DNA from: HdN1 sp964473645
GTDB lineage: Bacteria; Pseudomonadota; Gammaproteobacteria; Pseudomonadales; Ketobacteraceae
Assembly: GCA_964473645.1 (NCBI GenBank)
Contig: CAYYPW010000021.1
Span: 1 to 64,000, forward strand
Direction: 5' to 3'
Length of the DNA stretch: 64,000 nucleotides
Both the position numbers and the translations under genes were made by a program. The notes below the pieces were generated by a model. It did not search any database. It was given only the letters and a program-made list of their open reading frames with translations, and was not told the DNA's origin. This document shows, in pieces, positions 49,394 to 58,417 of this stretch. The stretch's first letter is position 1. Each line of letters starts with the position of its first letter.

Positions 49394-50950
49394 ATGAGTG
49401 TCAAGAAATTCGTAGCGCCCGACATGAGGCAGGCATTGAAACTGGTGCGTGACCAGATGGGGCCTGATGCTGTCATTCTTTCTAACCGAAAGGTAGCGAG
49501 TGGCGTCGAAATAACGGCCGCCATGGATTACGACGACGTACTCGAAAAACATAAGCAAAAACAACGTCGCGAGGCACGCTTGCCTGATTTCGCTGATGAG
49601 AAAACGGCGGCATCAGCGCCAGTGGTGCAGGCAGAGCGCCTCATCAAGCCGGTGCCTGAGCGTCAGGATCGTGACACGCAACGTAACGTGCGCTCTGTTG
49701 CCTCTGCACGTGGAGAGGTTGCAGCCCGTGGCGATCGAGATCTCAATGATGCGCTGGTCAATCGCTCTGAACATTTGGCGAATTTGCGCGGTGCGCAGTT
49801 GGCTGCGGTCAAAGCGTCAGTTGAGCGCAAAATGCAAGAGAAGGCACCGGAACCACAATGGGATGAAAGTGAACTTGACATGGTTTCGCCTGCAGAAACA
49901 GCAGAGCGCAAACACGAAACACAACTGCGTCGTCAGTTCCGTGAAAAATTTGAAACGCATGATGCGCGCTTGGCCTTTGATAACGAGGCAGCTGTGACGC
50001 AAGCGCGTGAATTGTCGGAAATGCGCAGCGAACTCAACAAACTGCGTGCGTTGTTGGATACCCGGTTTGCGCACGTCGCCTGGTCGGATTATTCCAATCG
50101 GCATCCGGTTGAAGCGTCGGTGTACCGCCAATTGCATCGCATGGGAATTTCGGCAAGCATTTGCCGTCGCCTGGTCGATGCCATGCCAACTGTTACTAAT
50201 GTGCGTGAAGGTTTGCGCGCTGCCATGCAACGTTTACATAAAGAATTAAGCATCTATGAGCCTGATGTGCGTGAAGCCGGTGGTGTGATTGCACTGTTGG
50301 GACCGGCGGGCGTTGGTAAAACCACGTCGATTTCAAAAATTGCCGCTGCTTATGCGATGCGTCATGGCATTGACGAAGTTGCGTTGATCACGACAGACAG
50401 TTATCGCATTGCCGGCCATGAGCAATTAAAGACGCTGGGCAAAATCCTGCGCGTGCCTATGCGCGTAGTCACCGATCAACATCCACTGGAGCAAGTGCTC
50501 GAACAATTGAGCAATAAAAAATTGGTGCTCATTGATACGGCCGGTTTGAGCAATCGCGACCAAGACTTTGATGAACAAATGAAAATTCTGGAGCGATTGC
50601 CCGTGAGTGTGACGCGCTGGTTGGTGTTGGCGTCGACCAGTCAGAAAAGGATTCTGGAAAAAGCGGTGGAAGACTACCAGACTCTTAGATTGGATGGGTG
50701 CATTCTTACCAAGCTGGATGAATGCGCCAGTCTCGGGGAAGCGCTCAGCGTTGTCGTGGATGCGCGATTGCCGGTGGCCTACACCACCGATGGTCAAAAC
50801 ATTCCTGATGATATTGAACGCCCTCGTGTGGCGGATCTCTTGGGACATGCGATGGAGCTTGCAACCCGCAGCGAGTTGCAAGATGAAGACACCGCAGAAT
50901 GGTTCAGTGATGAAATGGCACAACAGCCCGCTTTTGACGGAGCGGCCTGA
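49394..50950 (+). CDS. flhF: Flagellar GTPase FlhF
   Basis: SRP-type GTPase that places the polar flagellum. The N-terminal B domain (VKKFVAPDMRQALKLVRDQ, then GPDAVILSNRKV) and a charged linker of about 150 residues precede the NG domain: P-loop LLGPAGVGKTTSISKIAAAY, TTDSYRIAGHEQL, and VLIDTAGLSNRD. The final LTKLDE reads ILTKLDECASLGEAL. 518 residues. Its presence with fleN implies polar flagellation. Confidence 0.94.
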   Translation: MSVKKFVAPDMRQALKLVRDQMGPDAVILSNRKVASGVEITAAMDYDDVLEKHKQKQRREARLPDFADEKTAASAPVVQAERLIKPVPERQDRDTQRNVRSVASARGEVAARGDRDLNDALVNRSEHLANLRGAQLAAVKASVERKMQEKAPEPQWDESELDMVSPAETAERKHETQLRRQFREKFETHDARLAFDNEAAVTQARELSEMRSELNKLRALLDTRFAHVAWSDYSNRHPVEASVYRQLHRMGISASICRRLVDAMPTVTNVREGLRAAMQRLHKELSIYEPDVREAGGVIALLGPAGVGKTTSISKIAAAYAMRHGIDEVALITTDSYRIAGHEQLKTLGKILRVPMRVVTDQHPLEQVLEQLSNKKLVLIDTAGLSNRDQDFDEQMKILERLPVSVTRWLVLASTSQKRILEKAVEDYQTLRLDGCILTKLDECASLGEALSVVVDARLPVAYTTDGQNIPDDIERPRVADLLGHAMELATRSELQDEDTAEWFSDEMAQQPAFDGAA

Positions 50951-51825
50951 TGAGTTTAAGACTGGTCCCGCCGACAGTAAAAGAACGAGTAGCGAAACAC
51001 TCTATGAATGGACATCCGGTACAGGTCATTGCGGTAACAGGCGGGAAGGGTGGCGTTGGAAAAAGCAATGTCACCGTCAACCTGGGGATAGGTCTTGCAG
51101 AATTAGGCCGCCGGGTGGTGTTACTCGACGCCGACCTGGGGTTGGCCAATCTGGATATTTTGTTGGGGCTTACCGCCAAAGAAAATCTCTCGCATGTGTT
51201 GGCGGGGCAATGCTCTTTACGGGACATCCTGGTGGATGGGCCGGGCGGCATAAAAGTGGTGCCCGCGTCGTCTGGGACACAGCAACTGGTCACCCTCGGG
51301 CCGCGTGAACATGCGGGCCTGATACATGCATTCAGCGAATTGTCGGACGATATCGACGTGTTGTTGATCGACACGGCAGCTGGTATTTCTGACATGGTGG
51401 TGAGTTTTGTTTGCGCAGCGCAAGAAACCTTATTCGTGGTCACCAATGAACCGACTTCAATTACCGATGCTTACGCATTGATTAAATTGCTAAATCGGGA
51501 TCATGGTATCTATCGCTTCAATATTTTGGCGAATATGGTGCGCACGCAGCAGGAAGGACGTGAGATCTACCAAAAACTTACCAAGGTAACCGACCGCTTT
51601 CTGGATGTTGCACTACAATTTACGGGGTGCATTCCCTATGACGATTACCTGCGAAAAGCAGTGCAGCGTCAAAAGGCGGTACTGGAAGCGTATCCTCGCG
51701 CGAAATCGTCGTTGGCTTTCAAGGCCTTAGCGGCAAAAGTCGATAGTTGGCCACTGGCCTCGTCGCCGCGCGGGCATCTCGAATTTTTCGTGGATCGGTT
51801 GGTGCAGGGAGCTCATGTGCGTTAA
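50950..51825 (+). CDS. fleN: Flagellar number regulator FleN/FlhG
   Basis: MinD/ParA-like ATPase limiting flagellar number and antagonising FleQ. The deviant Walker A is VTGGKGGVGKSNVTVNLG, the next motif is VVLLDADLGLANLDILLG, and the switch II-like block is VLLIDTAAGISD. 291 residues. Its ATG shares a base with the flhF stop, so translation is coupled. Confidence 0.94.
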   Translation: MSLRLVPPTVKERVAKHSMNGHPVQVIAVTGGKGGVGKSNVTVNLGIGLAELGRRVVLLDADLGLANLDILLGLTAKENLSHVLAGQCSLRDILVDGPGGIKVVPASSGTQQLVTLGPREHAGLIHAFSELSDDIDVLLIDTAAGISDMVVSFVCAAQETLFVVTNEPTSITDAYALIKLLNRDHGIYRFNILANMVRTQQEGREIYQKLTKVTDRFLDVALQFTGCIPYDDYLRKAVQRQKAVLEAYPRAKSSLAFKALAAKVDSWPLASSPRGHLEFFVDRLVQGAHVR

Positions 51826-52560
51826 ATGATCCTGGCAAAAAAGCACCCTATGTATTCTGAAAGAAAGCACACGCCGTTAGACACTCAGGTGGAGCAATAC
51901 CTGCCGCTGGTGCGTCGTATTGCCCATCATCTGGTGGCTCGGTTGCCTTCCAGTGTAGTGGTCGATGATCTGATTCAGGCTGGCGTTATTGGCTTGATCG
52001 ATGCCATTCAAAAGTACGACACCTCCAAGGGCGCAAGTTTCGAAACTTACGCTGGCATTCGTATTCGTGGCGCCATGATCGACGAAATTCGTCGTGGTGA
52101 GTGGGCGCCTCGCTCTGTGCATCGCAATGCACGGGCCATTCAGGATGCCATGCGAAATGTCGAGGCGAGGGTAGGGCGGGATGCCAATGATCGAGAAGTC
52201 GCAGACGAATTAGGGATATCGCTGGATGAATACTATGCCATGGCGCAAGACAGCATGGCGACGCGCTTGTTCAGCATCGATGAGATGGAATCGCCAGATG
52301 CGTTGATAGATTACACCGATTTAAATACCCACTCCCGTAATCCCTCGAACGAATTGCAACGTGAAGCGCTATTGGAGGGTTTGGTTAAAGCCATTGGCGA
52401 TTTACCCGAACGCGAGCGCATGGTGCTGTCGCTTTATTACGATGAGGAATTAAACCTCAAAGAGATAGGCGAGGTATTGGGGGTCAGTGAGTCTCGCGTG
52501 TGTCAGATTCATAGTCAGGCCACCCACCGGCTACGCGCACGTCTTAAGGATTGGCGCTGA
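51826..52560 (+). CDS. fliA: Flagellar sigma factor FliA (sigma-28)
   Basis: Directs late flagellar genes. Region 2 has LPLVRRIAHHLVARLPSSV and DLIQAGVIGLIDAIQKYD. Region 3 has SVHRNARAIQDAMRNVEARV, and region 4 reads LPERERMVLSLYYDEELNLK with GVSESRVCQIHSQATHRLR. 244 residues. The ATG directly follows the fleN stop; an ATG at codon 9 is an alternative. Confidence 0.95.
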   Translation: MILAKKHPMYSERKHTPLDTQVEQYLPLVRRIAHHLVARLPSSVVVDDLIQAGVIGLIDAIQKYDTSKGASFETYAGIRIRGAMIDEIRRGEWAPRSVHRNARAIQDAMRNVEARVGRDANDREVADELGISLDEYYAMAQDSMATRLFSIDEMESPDALIDYTDLNTHSRNPSNELQREALLEGLVKAIGDLPERERMVLSLYYDEELNLKEIGEVLGVSESRVCQIHSQATHRLRARLKDWR

Positions 52561-52686
52561 TTCTCGCCGCTCCAATCAGTGGTTCATTCCTCTTGTTCAT
52601 TTCTGTGGTTCATGCCGAGTTTTTGGCCTCTTTTTCGATCCTTCCTACCAGCCTTAAAAAGTCGTCCTATACTCTCTTTCTATACC

Positions 52687-52709
52687 CCACAGTCATGCTA
52701 GGTCTGTGG
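52687..52709 (+). repeat. Inverted repeat between fliA and cheY
   Basis: CCACAG and CTGTGG around 11 bases. It lies in the 277-bp gap after fliA with no T run. No clear sigma-28 or sigma-54 promoter was found in this gap, though cheY probably has its own. Confidence 0.4.
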
Positions 52710-52837
52710 TTTATATAAAAAATTCGTAGCCCACCATATTTGGCGTGAAAAACTGGATACCGTAAATTCAGCTACTAGACTTATCACTAAGTGGGGTAGG
52801 CCACGAATCGCTGTTGTAAGGTTCATTGGAGGCAGCC

Positions 52838-53221
52838 TTGGACAAGAACATGAAAATACTCATCGTTGACGACTTTTCTACGATGAGACGGATCATCAAG
52901 AACCTGTTGCGGGATCTTGGTTATACCAATACGCACGAAGCGGATGATGGCCAGTCGGCCTTGCCGTTGTTGAAATCGTCTGACTTTGATTTCCTCGTCA
53001 CCGACTGGAACATGCCGGGTATGACGGGAATTGAGTTGCTGAAAGCAGTGCGCTCCGATGAAAAGCTGCGCAGCCTGCCAGTGCTCATGGTCACTGCAGA
53101 AGCCAAGCGCGAACAGATCATTGAAGCAGCTCAAGCTGGTGTCAATGGTTATGTCGTGAAGCCATTTACAGCGCAAGCGCTCAAAGAGAAAATCGAAAAG
53201 ATATTCGAGCGCGTTGCCTGA
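52838..53221 (+). CDS. cheY: Chemotaxis response regulator CheY
   Basis: Single receiver domain that binds FliM when phosphorylated. Acidic pocket VDDFSTMRRIIKNLL, phospho-acceptor Asp in VTDWNMPGMTG, Thr in MVTAEAK, Lys in YVVKPFTA. The start is the TTG at 52838 with GGAGG five bases upstream. This gives (M)DKNMKILIVDDF, matching the usual CheY start, while the ATG at 52850 is too far from the site. 127 residues. Confidence 0.95.
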   Translation: MDKNMKILIVDDFSTMRRIIKNLLRDLGYTNTHEADDGQSALPLLKSSDFDFLVTDWNMPGMTGIELLKAVRSDEKLRSLPVLMVTAEAKREQIIEAAQAGVNGYVVKPFTAQALKEKIEKIFERVA

Positions 53222-53255
53222 TGAGGGATTCTGGGCGAAGGATAGTGAGTGATCC

Positions 53256-54029
53256 ATGAGTACACCAGAGGGATCTCCAATTGAAGGTGCTTTGGTAGAG
53301 CAGGCTAAAGCGCTACTTTTGCAGCTTGAAAATGGTGAATCGCTAGAAGCGATGAAAACTATTGCCAGCCTGCACTCATCGCGAGACCGGTTCCTTTTTC
53401 AGGAAGTGGGAAAGCTGACCCGCACCCTGCATACCGCCATCAAGAATTTCCATATCGATTCCGGCTTTGACGAAAATTCAGTGACCGAAATGTCGAGAAT
53501 GGAGGACGCTTCAGAACGCTTGAACTACGTCATCAAACTGACTGAGCGTGCCGCCAATAGAACGATGGACATGGTGGAAGAAACCATGCCCATCAGTAGT
53601 TCGTTGGGCGACACGGCAAGACAGTTAAAGCCCGATTGGGAACGGTTGATGCGACGTGAAATGAAGCCGGAAGAATTTCGGGTGTTGTATCACTCGGTGG
53701 CAACCTTTCTCGATATGGCAACGTCAGATGCATCAAAAATTGATGCCAATCTTTCTAACATTTTATTGGCCCAGGATTATCAGGATTTGACTGGTCAGGT
53801 GATCAAGAAAGTCATAACGCTGGTGCAGGAAGTTCAAACAAACCTTGTGCATCTGGTTCGCATGGCCGGCGAAATTGATCAGATTGCAGGTATACGTCAT
53901 GAGCCACTTGAGAGGATTGTTATCAATCCAACTCAGGCAGAGGGCCCCATTATCAATCCTGAAAAACGTGATGATGTGGTGACCGGGCAGGATGATGTGG
54001 ACGCCTTGCTGTCCAGTCTCGGATTTTGA
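53256..54029 (+). CDS. cheZ: CheY phosphatase CheZ
   Basis: Dephosphorylates CheY-P. Long helical hairpin with the catalytic Gln in ILLAQDYQDLTGQVIKKVI, and the C-terminal CheY-docking peptide reads GQDDVDALLSSLGF. 257 residues. It follows cheY by 34 bases and precedes cheA by 12. Confidence 0.94.
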   Translation: MSTPEGSPIEGALVEQAKALLLQLENGESLEAMKTIASLHSSRDRFLFQEVGKLTRTLHTAIKNFHIDSGFDENSVTEMSRMEDASERLNYVIKLTERAANRTMDMVEETMPISSSLGDTARQLKPDWERLMRREMKPEEFRVLYHSVATFLDMATSDASKIDANLSNILLAQDYQDLTGQVIKKVITLVQEVQTNLVHLVRMAGEIDQIAGIRHEPLERIVINPTQAEGPIINPEKRDDVVTGQDDVDALLSSLGF

Positions 54030-54041
54030 GGGAGTTAACGG

Positions 54042-56438
54042 ATGAGTTTAGATGCTGATGAGGAGATACTTCAGGACTTTCTCGTTGAAGCGGGTGAGAT
54101 AATCGAACTGCTTTCGGAACAGCTCGTCGAACTTGAAAACCGCCCCGATGATAAAGATCTACTGAATGCCATTTTCCGTGGCTTTCACACCGTCAAGGGC
54201 GGTGCGGGATTTCTGCAGCTGGATACCCTCGTTGAACTCTGCCACGCCGCAGAAAACGTTTTCGATGGTTTGCGTAACGGCAAACGTGCGGTCGATGCCG
54301 ATTTGATGGATGTTGTCCTGCAGGCGCTGGATACTGTCAACGGCATGTTTGCGCAAGTGAACGCGCGCGAATATCCCGCCGCAGCAGATGCCGGTTTGAT
54401 GGAAGCACTGCATCGATTGATGGACGGCAGTGGTTCACATGCGCATGCCGCTCCCGCACCCGTTGCAGTCGAAGAAACGCCTGCTGTCGAAGAACCGGCG
54501 CCAGTGGCGTCTGCCAGCCCGGTTGCCAGTGGTGAAAAACCCGATATCTCCGATGAAGAATTTGAACAGTTCATGGACGCGCTGGGCGATCAGCCCGCCG
54601 CGCCTGCTGCAGCGCCAGCGGCTGCGGTGGTGAGCAGTGCACCTGCTGCATCCAGTGCTGGTGGCGATGATATAACCGAAGATGAATTCGAAGCGCTTCT
54701 CGACCAGTTGCATGGAAAAGGCGGCAGCCCTTCGAGCAGTGCAGCAGCGCCGGCCCATGCGCCTGTTGCTGCATCCAAACCTGTTGCCAGTGATAGCGAT
54801 GAAATCTCTGATGATGAATTCGAATCGCTGCTGGATCAATTGCATGGCAAAGGCAAGCATGGTGGTGTGCCGCCCTCTGCTGCAGCGCCATCAGCAGCCC
54901 CCGTCGCTTCAGCCGCTGCCAAAAACCCTCCCGCAGCAGCATCAGCGGGTGGCGATGAGCTGATTACCGACGACGAATTTGAAAAGTTGTTGGATCAGCT
55001 TCACGGCAAAGGTAAGGGGCCCACGGTGGCCGAAGAGGCACCCAAAGCAGCCCCCAAACCAGCGGCCAAACCCGCCGCTGCCGCCGCGCCAGCGCCTGCC
55101 CCGAAAGCAGAGAAACCGGCTGCCCCGGTGGCGAAAAGCGAACCCGTAGCAGAAGCTCCTGCACCTAAAGCCGCGCCAAAACCGGCAGCACGCGCTGCAG
55201 CCGGACATGACGATGACGAAGATGAAGGTGCAGGCAAAAAAGCGGGTGGCGCCGCCAAAGATGCTGCGGTGCAGGAAACCACCGTCCGTGTGGATACCAA
55301 ACGTCTCGATGACATCATGAACATGGTGGGTGAGCTGGTGCTGGTGCGCAACCGTCTGGTACGCCTTGGTTTGCGCAGTGCCGATGAAGCCATGGCAAAA
55401 GCCGTCGCCAACCTCGACGTGGTAACGGGCGACCTGCAGGCCGCAGTCATGAAGACGCGCATGCAGCCGATCAAGAAGGTGTTTGGCCGATTCCCGCGTG
55501 TGGTGCGTGACCTTGCACGTAACCTGAAGAAAGAAATCAATCTCGAACTCGAAGGCGAAGAAACCGATCTCGATAAAAACCTGGTCGAAGCGCTCGCCGA
55601 TCCATTGGTGCACTTGGTGCGTAACGCCGTCGATCATGGTATCGAAAAACCGGACGTGCGCGAAAAAGCCGGTAAATCCCGCGCCGGCCGCGTGGTATTG
55701 GCCGCCCAGCAGGAAGGCGATCATATCGTACTGTCGATCACCGACGACGGCGGCGGTATGGATCCGGATTTGCTGCGTCGCAAAGCCGTCGAAAAAGGTT
55801 TAATGGATACAGAAACCGCCGAACGACTGAGCAATAACGAGTGTTTCAATCTTATTTTTCATCCTGGCTTTTCGACAAAAGACACGATATCCGATGTGTC
55901 GGGTCGGGGTGTGGGCATGGATGTGGTGAAAACCAAGATCACCCAGCTCAATGGCCAACTCGACGTGCAATCGGAAAAAGGCGTTGGTAGCCGAATAGCG
56001 ATTAAGGTGCCACTCACCCTGGCCATTATGCCGACACTGATGGTGATGTTGGGGCAACAAGCCTTCGCGTTACCGCTGGTGAGCGTCAATGAAATTTTCC
56101 ATATGGATCTGACCAAAACCAACGTGGTTGACGGTCAGGAAGTCGTCGTCGTGCGTGAAAAGGCATTGCCGTTGTTCCACCTGAAGCGCTGGCTGGTGCC
56201 TGACGATTTCGGCGAAGAACGCCAGGAAGGGCATGTGGTCATTGTGACCGTCGGCTCCCAGAAAATGGGATTTGTGGTCGACCAGTTGATCGGCCAGGAA
56301 GAAGTGGTGATCAAACCACTGGGTAAAATGCTGCACGGCACACCAGGCATGGCAGGCGCAACCATCACCGGTGACGGGCGTATTGCACTGATCCTTGATG
56401 TGCCCAGCATGTTGAAAGCCTATGCGCATAGACGATAG
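54042..56438 (+). CDS. cheA: Chemotaxis histidine kinase CheA
   Basis: Core chemotaxis kinase. The P1 HPt domain carries phospho-His49 in GFHTVKGGAGF. A 285-residue linker (about 130-413) takes the place of the usual P2 domain. It has four copies of an acidic-amphipathic motif at about 169-182, 211-226, 255-270 and 308-324 (three read DEFExLLDQLHGKG), spaced by Ala/Pro-rich tracts. Then come P3 dimerisation (DDIMNMVGELVLVRNRL), the P4 ATPase (N-box HLVRNAVDHGIEKP, G-boxes DDGGGMDPD and GRGVGMDVV), and the P5 CheW-like domain. 798 residues, longer than E. coli CheA (654) because of the linker. Confidence 0.95.
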   Translation: MSLDADEEILQDFLVEAGEIIELLSEQLVELENRPDDKDLLNAIFRGFHTVKGGAGFLQLDTLVELCHAAENVFDGLRNGKRAVDADLMDVVLQALDTVNGMFAQVNAREYPAAADAGLMEALHRLMDGSGSHAHAAPAPVAVEETPAVEEPAPVASASPVASGEKPDISDEEFEQFMDALGDQPAAPAAAPAAAVVSSAPAASSAGGDDITEDEFEALLDQLHGKGGSPSSSAAAPAHAPVAASKPVASDSDEISDDEFESLLDQLHGKGKHGGVPPSAAAPSAAPVASAAAKNPPAAASAGGDELITDDEFEKLLDQLHGKGKGPTVAEEAPKAAPKPAAKPAAAAAPAPAPKAEKPAAPVAKSEPVAEAPAPKAAPKPAARAAAGHDDDEDEGAGKKAGGAAKDAAVQETTVRVDTKRLDDIMNMVGELVLVRNRLVRLGLRSADEAMAKAVANLDVVTGDLQAAVMKTRMQPIKKVFGRFPRVVRDLARNLKKEINLELEGEETDLDKNLVEALADPLVHLVRNAVDHGIEKPDVREKAGKSRAGRVVLAAQQEGDHIVLSITDDGGGMDPDLLRRKAVEKGLMDTETAERLSNNECFNLIFHPGFSTKDTISDVSGRGVGMDVVKTKITQLNGQLDVQSEKGVGSRIAIKVPLTLAIMPTLMVMLGQQAFALPLVSVNEIFHMDLTKTNVVDGQEVVVVREKALPLFHLKRWLVPDDFGEERQEGHVVIVTVGSQKMGFVVDQLIGQEEVVIKPLGKMLHGTPGMAGATITGDGRIALILDVPSMLKAYAHRR
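54546..55013 (+). repeat. Four-copy motif array in the cheA linker
   Basis: Protein-level repeats at residues 169-182 (DISDEEFEQFMDALGD type), 211-226 (ITEDEFEALLDQLHGKG), 255-270 (ISDDEFESLLDQLHGKG) and 308-324 (ITDDEFEKLLDQLHGKG). Period about 42 to 53 residues, separated by Ala/Pro spacers. The first copy is the most divergent. Confidence 0.9.
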
Positions 56439-56535
56439 GCTTTTTTATCGTAGCTTTCTTTATCATAGATTGCAGATCGTTCGTACAGGTGCCCATGAGT
56501 AGCCAGGCGAGCGGTCTAGGGAGTGGAGGGAGTCG

Positions 56536-57648
56536 ATGACAGTAAATGTGCTGGTGGTGGACGATTCCGCATTTTTCCGACGCAGGATCAAAGAGATTCT
56601 GGAAAAGAATTCGCAGATCAAAGTGATTGCGTTCGCTGATAACGGTAAGGATGCAGTGGACAAGGCGGTGTCGCTATCACCGGATGTCATCACCATGGAT
56701 TATGAAATGCCGCAAATGAATGGCATTTCTGCCGTGCGTGAAATCATGGGTAAAAAGCCCACCCCCATTCTGATGTTTTCATCGCTCACCTATGAAGGTG
56801 CCCGTGTCACCCTGGATGCGCTCGATGCTGGCGCGGTTGACTATTTGCCGAAGAGTTTTGAGGCCATGTCAGGTGATCCTGGCACCAGCGCTACACTGCT
56901 TCAAGAAAAAGTCATGTCGTTGGTGAAACGCCCCAGCCCGCGTGTTTCGACGGCACCTGCATCAGCGCGTGCTGCTGCACCAGCCCCTTCAACAGGCGCT
57001 TCACCTGCAAAGTCTGCGCCTTCGGCGCGCCCTGCCGTAAGCGCCAAAACCGCTGCTTCCGCCGTGATCGATGATCTTCGACGCAATCGCCCGCGGCTCG
57101 TACTGATCGGTGCCTCTACCGGTGGGCCGGTGGTGTTGCAAAAAATTCTGAGTGCGTTGCCGGCGTCTTATCCGTACCCGATTTTACTCGTACAACATAT
57201 GCCCAGCACCTTCACCACGGCGTTTGCAGAGCGCCTCAATCGCATTTGTCAGATTCAGGTGAAAGAAGCCGTTGACAACGACCCTATCAAACCAGGTGTT
57301 GCATTATTGGCACCGGGTGGAAAACAAATGCTGATCGATGAACGTGGCGGTTGCGTGCATATCTCCGACGGCAACGACAAATTCCAGTACAAGCCCTGTG
57401 TGGATGTTACCTTCGGATCGGCGGCCCGCAGTGTCAAAGGGCGCATGCTGGGCATTGTACTCACCGGCATGGGCAGTGACGGGCGAGAAGGTTGCAAGCT
57501 GTTGAAAAAGGATAACGCCGTCATTTGGACGCAGGATGAAGACAGTTGTGTGGTGTATGGCATGCCGCAAGCCGTTGAATCGGCGGGCCTGTCGAACGCC
57601 GTATTTTCTGCCGACGATATGGCCCGATACCTCAAGGACATCGGATAA
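56536..57648 (+). CDS. cheB: Chemotaxis methylesterase CheB
   Basis: Receiver domain (VVDDSAFFRRRI, MDYEMPQMNG) joined by a Pro/Ala-rich linker to the methylesterase, with Ser in LIGASTGGPVVLQ, His in QHMPSTF and Asp in TGMGSDGREG. Demethylates chemoreceptors. 370 residues. GGAGGGAG precedes the ATG. Confidence 0.95.
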   Translation: MTVNVLVVDDSAFFRRRIKEILEKNSQIKVIAFADNGKDAVDKAVSLSPDVITMDYEMPQMNGISAVREIMGKKPTPILMFSSLTYEGARVTLDALDAGAVDYLPKSFEAMSGDPGTSATLLQEKVMSLVKRPSPRVSTAPASARAAAPAPSTGASPAKSAPSARPAVSAKTAASAVIDDLRRNRPRLVLIGASTGGPVVLQKILSALPASYPYPILLVQHMPSTFTTAFAERLNRICQIQVKEAVDNDPIKPGVALLAPGGKQMLIDERGGCVHISDGNDKFQYKPCVDVTFGSAARSVKGRMLGIVLTGMGSDGREGCKLLKKDNAVIWTQDEDSCVVYGMPQAVESAGLSNAVFSADDMARYLKDIG

Positions 57649-57654
57649 CGTTCA

Positions 57655-58395
57655 ATGGATATTTTGACCATTGTGGGTCTGCTGGTGGGCGTTATCGCCA
57701 TCATCGGTGGAAACGCACTCGAAGGCGGACATATTTCAGGTTTGCTCAATGCACCTGCCGCCGTCATTGTGATTGGCGGCACCTTGGGTGCTGCGATGTT
57801 GCAAACTCCCAAGCTGATTTTCATCAATGCCTTCCAGTTAATTCGCTGGGCTTTTTTTCCTCCTGCTGCCCATATGCGGGAAAACATCGAGAAAGTCATC
57901 AACTGGAGTTTCAAAGCCCGTAAAGAGGGGTTGCTTGGCCTTGAGGCCGTGGCTGAACAAGAAACTGATCCCTTCGCCAAAAAGGGACTGCAATTACTGA
58001 TCGATGCTATCGAGCCTGCGGTCATTCGCAGTGTGATGGAAGTCGAATTGATAACGCGCGAAGAGCGTGACATGCAATCCGCCAAAGTATTTGAAGCGAT
58101 GGGGGGCTATGCGCCCACGGTAGGCATCCTGGGTGCGGTGATGGGATTGATACATGTCATGGGGAATCTCGCCGACCCCAGCAAACTCGGGGCTGGCATT
58201 GCCACGGCGTTCGTGGCGACCATTTATGGTGTGGGCTTCGCCAACCTGTTGTTTCTACCGCTGGCAGCCAAACTGAAAGCGGTCATCAAAACGCAAAGCA
58301 ATCTGCGGGAAATGATGATCGAAGGATTACTGGCGATTGCCGACGGCGAAAACCCGCGCACCATTGAAATGAAGCTTGAAGGTTATCTCGATTAA
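57655..58395 (+). CDS. motC: Flagellar stator protein MotC (MotA-like)
   Basis: MotA-type stator with four membrane helices. GLLVGVIAIIGGNALEGGHI opens the chain, and helices 3-4 carry GAVMGLIHVMGNLADPSKLG and GAGIATAFVATIYGVGFANL. 246 residues, the MotC rather than MotA size in Pseudomonas. Next to motD and in the order cheB-motC-motD as in Pseudomonas. Confidence 0.92.
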   Translation: MDILTIVGLLVGVIAIIGGNALEGGHISGLLNAPAAVIVIGGTLGAAMLQTPKLIFINAFQLIRWAFFPPAAHMRENIEKVINWSFKARKEGLLGLEAVAEQETDPFAKKGLQLLIDAIEPAVIRSVMEVELITREERDMQSAKVFEAMGGYAPTVGILGAVMGLIHVMGNLADPSKLGAGIATAFVATIYGVGFANLLFLPLAAKLKAVIKTQSNLREMMIEGLLAIADGENPRTIEMKLEGYLD

Positions 58396-58417
58396 ACCAC
58401 CCCTCTAGAAGCGTGCG

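Noticed and set aside
52738..52790. Sigma-54 or sigma-28 promoter before cheY
   Set aside because: TTTGGCGTGAAAAACTGG and CGTAAATTCAGCTACTAGAC look partly similar, but the GG-GC spacing or the GCCGATAA half is missing.
54546..55013. Possible CRISPR array in the repeated cheA linker
   Set aside because: The repeats are at protein level, vary at third bases and lie in frame within CheA; there are no cas genes.
54942..55724. 260-codon minus-strand frame opposite cheA
   Set aside because: Composition reflects the antisense of the Ala/Pro linker; no recognisable domain.
57255..58085. 276-codon minus-strand frame opposite cheB and motC
   Set aside because: It overlaps two certain genes and has no ribosome site or family signature.
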